Assembly (NCBI RefSeq): GCF_023715225.1
Contig: NZ_JAMBNS010000006.1
Coordinates: forward strand, 186,001-250,000
Reading direction: 5' to 3'
Length of the DNA: 64,000 bases
Origin: Robertmurraya korlensis
GTDB taxonomy: Bacteria; Bacillota; Bacilli; Bacillales; Cytobacillaceae
Shown here: one piece after another, positions 63,312-64,000 of the stretch
Position numbering within the stretch: the stretch's first letter is position 1
How the letters are laid out: each line of letters begins with the position of its first letter
Program-made: the position numbers and the translations under genes
The notes under the pieces: model-generated
What the model was told of the DNA's origin: nothing
Databases searched by the model: none
The model's input: the letters and a program-made list of their open reading frames with translations, nothing else

Positions 63312-64000
63312 ATGAAAATTGCTGTGCTAGGTTCAGGTACAATGGGAAACGGAATTGCACAGGTGTTGGCAACAGCAGGGTATGAAGTAATATTACGAGA
63401 TTTAGAGCAGGTTGTTTTAGAACGTGCTCGAAGTAATATTACAACTAATCTCGAGCGTGTATTTAAAAAAAAGGGGCTACCAATAGACGAGGCTTCAGCC
63501 GTGATTCAGAGGATAACACTTACAACGGATTTAAATTTATTCCGTGAAGCCGATTTAGTCATCGAAGCAATTGTTGAACAGATGGACGTGAAGAAAAAGG
63601 TATTTCGAGAGCTTGATAGTATTTGCGAGGAAAAAACGATACTTGCCTCCAATACATCGGGCTTAAGTATAACTGAGCTTGGAGCAGCTACAAATCGACC
63701 TGACCGTGTGATAGGCATGCACTTTTTCAACCCAGTACCAGTAATGAAGCTCGTTGAAATAATTAAAACAGAGGAAACGTCTGAAGAAACCTATCAAACT
63801 ATAAGTAGATTAGCAAAATCAATTGAGAAGGAAGGCATCACAGTTCAAGATTCGCCATTGTTTGTGGTAAATCGGATACTCGTTCCAATGATAAATGAAG
63901 CGATTTTAGTCCTAAGTGAAGGCTTAGCATCTGCTGAGGACATTGACAAAGGAATGGAATTAGGTGCAAATCATCCGATTGGGCCATTAGCATTAGCCGA
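63312..64000 (+). CDS. 3-hydroxyacyl-CoA dehydrogenase (partial, runs off the window)
   Basis: The first 229 codons of a 3-hydroxyacyl/3-hydroxybutyryl-CoA dehydrogenase. The NAD motif GSGTMGNGIAQVLATAGYEV is at the N-terminus, DLVIEAIVEQMDVKKKVF near residue 83, SNTSGLSITEL near 116, and GMHFFNPVPVMKLVE near 137 carries the catalytic histidine. PLFVVNRILVPMINEA starts the C-terminal domain. It follows the hydratase gene by 3 nt with AGGAGGTG upstream, and supplies the oxidation between hydratase and thiolase. The stop lies beyond 64000. Confidence 0.92.
   Translation, partial: MKIAVLGSGTMGNGIAQVLATAGYEVILRDLEQVVLERARSNITTNLERVFKKKGLPIDEASAVIQRITLTTDLNLFREADLVIEAIVEQMDVKKKVFRELDSICEEKTILASNTSGLSITELGAATNRPDRVIGMHFFNPVPVMKLVEIIKTEETSEETYQTISRLAKSIEKEGITVQDSPLFVVNRILVPMINEAILVLSEGLASAEDIDKGMELGANHPIGPLALA

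Overview
The window looks like the chromosome of a low-GC, endospore-forming Firmicute of the Bacillaceae type. Supporting signs are gerA/gerB/gerC-type germination genes, an adjacent cwlJ-gerQ pair, a KinB-like sporulation kinase, a class III fructose-1,6-bisphosphatase, YfmQ, a CwlK-like peptidase, strong AGGAGG-type ribosome sites and frequent TTG/GTG starts. No rRNA, tRNA, insertion sequence, phage gene, origin or CRISPR array was seen.

Layout. 1-2.8 kb: a PuuP-like putrescine importer and an agmatinase-family ureohydrolase, each preceded by a similar dyad (TetR-operator-like), with a tiny membrane ORF overlapping the agmatinase start. 2.9-13.9 kb: a catabolic regulon of a LacI-type regulator, two zinc polyol/sugar-acid dehydrogenases, a TRAP transporter (DctP-DctQ-DctM), a split transketolase, an aldehyde dehydrogenase and a tartrate/D-malate dehydrogenase. 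Five near-identical AAGCGCTT operators sit before the regulator and both transcription units. 14-21 kb: YfmQ, a MocR-type regulator, a small membrane protein, and a MarR regulator with a heterodimeric ABC exporter. 21-29.8 kb: a Fur-controlled siderophore-binding lipoprotein, a second MarR gene followed by the stump of an ABC exporter, a nitroreductase, fbp, a beta-helix lipoprotein, a CwlK-like peptidase, a YdjM-type membrane protein and a LacX-like epimerase. 29.9-40.1 kb: a 52-bp tandem repeat array, then a YesN/YesM-type two-component system, a sugar ABC importer and LacZ, which together read as a beta-galactoside uptake and hydrolysis locus. 40.1-50.3 kb: gerABC (minus strand), an HPP-family membrane protein, a divergent second HPr kinase, a KinB-like kinase, cwlJ-gerQ, a GAF-GGDEF protein and a HAD phosphatase. 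50.5-53 kb: a TetR gene, an MFS exporter behind a structured leader, and a truncated TIGR02206 membrane-protein pseudogene. 53.1-64 kb: one long operon combining a second TRAP transporter (order P-M-Q) with acyl-CoA synthetase, acyl-CoA dehydrogenase, two enoyl-CoA hydratases, thiolase, a nitronate-monooxygenase-like flavoprotein and a 3-hydroxyacyl-CoA dehydrogenase that runs off the end.

Two regions look most like undescribed systems. The 2.9-13.9 kb regulon could import a sugar acid by TRAP, oxidise it to a keto-acid, cleave it with the split transketolase, and finish through an aldehyde dehydrogenase and tartrate dehydrogenase (for example idonate to 5-ketogluconate to tartrate semialdehyde to tartrate). 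The 53-64 kb operon would import an unknown carboxylic acid by TRAP and degrade it as a CoA thioester. Both substrates are inferred from gene content only. Smaller points of interest are the 52-bp repeat array, the HPr kinase paralogue with an altered signature motif, and the possible attenuator before the MFS gene.
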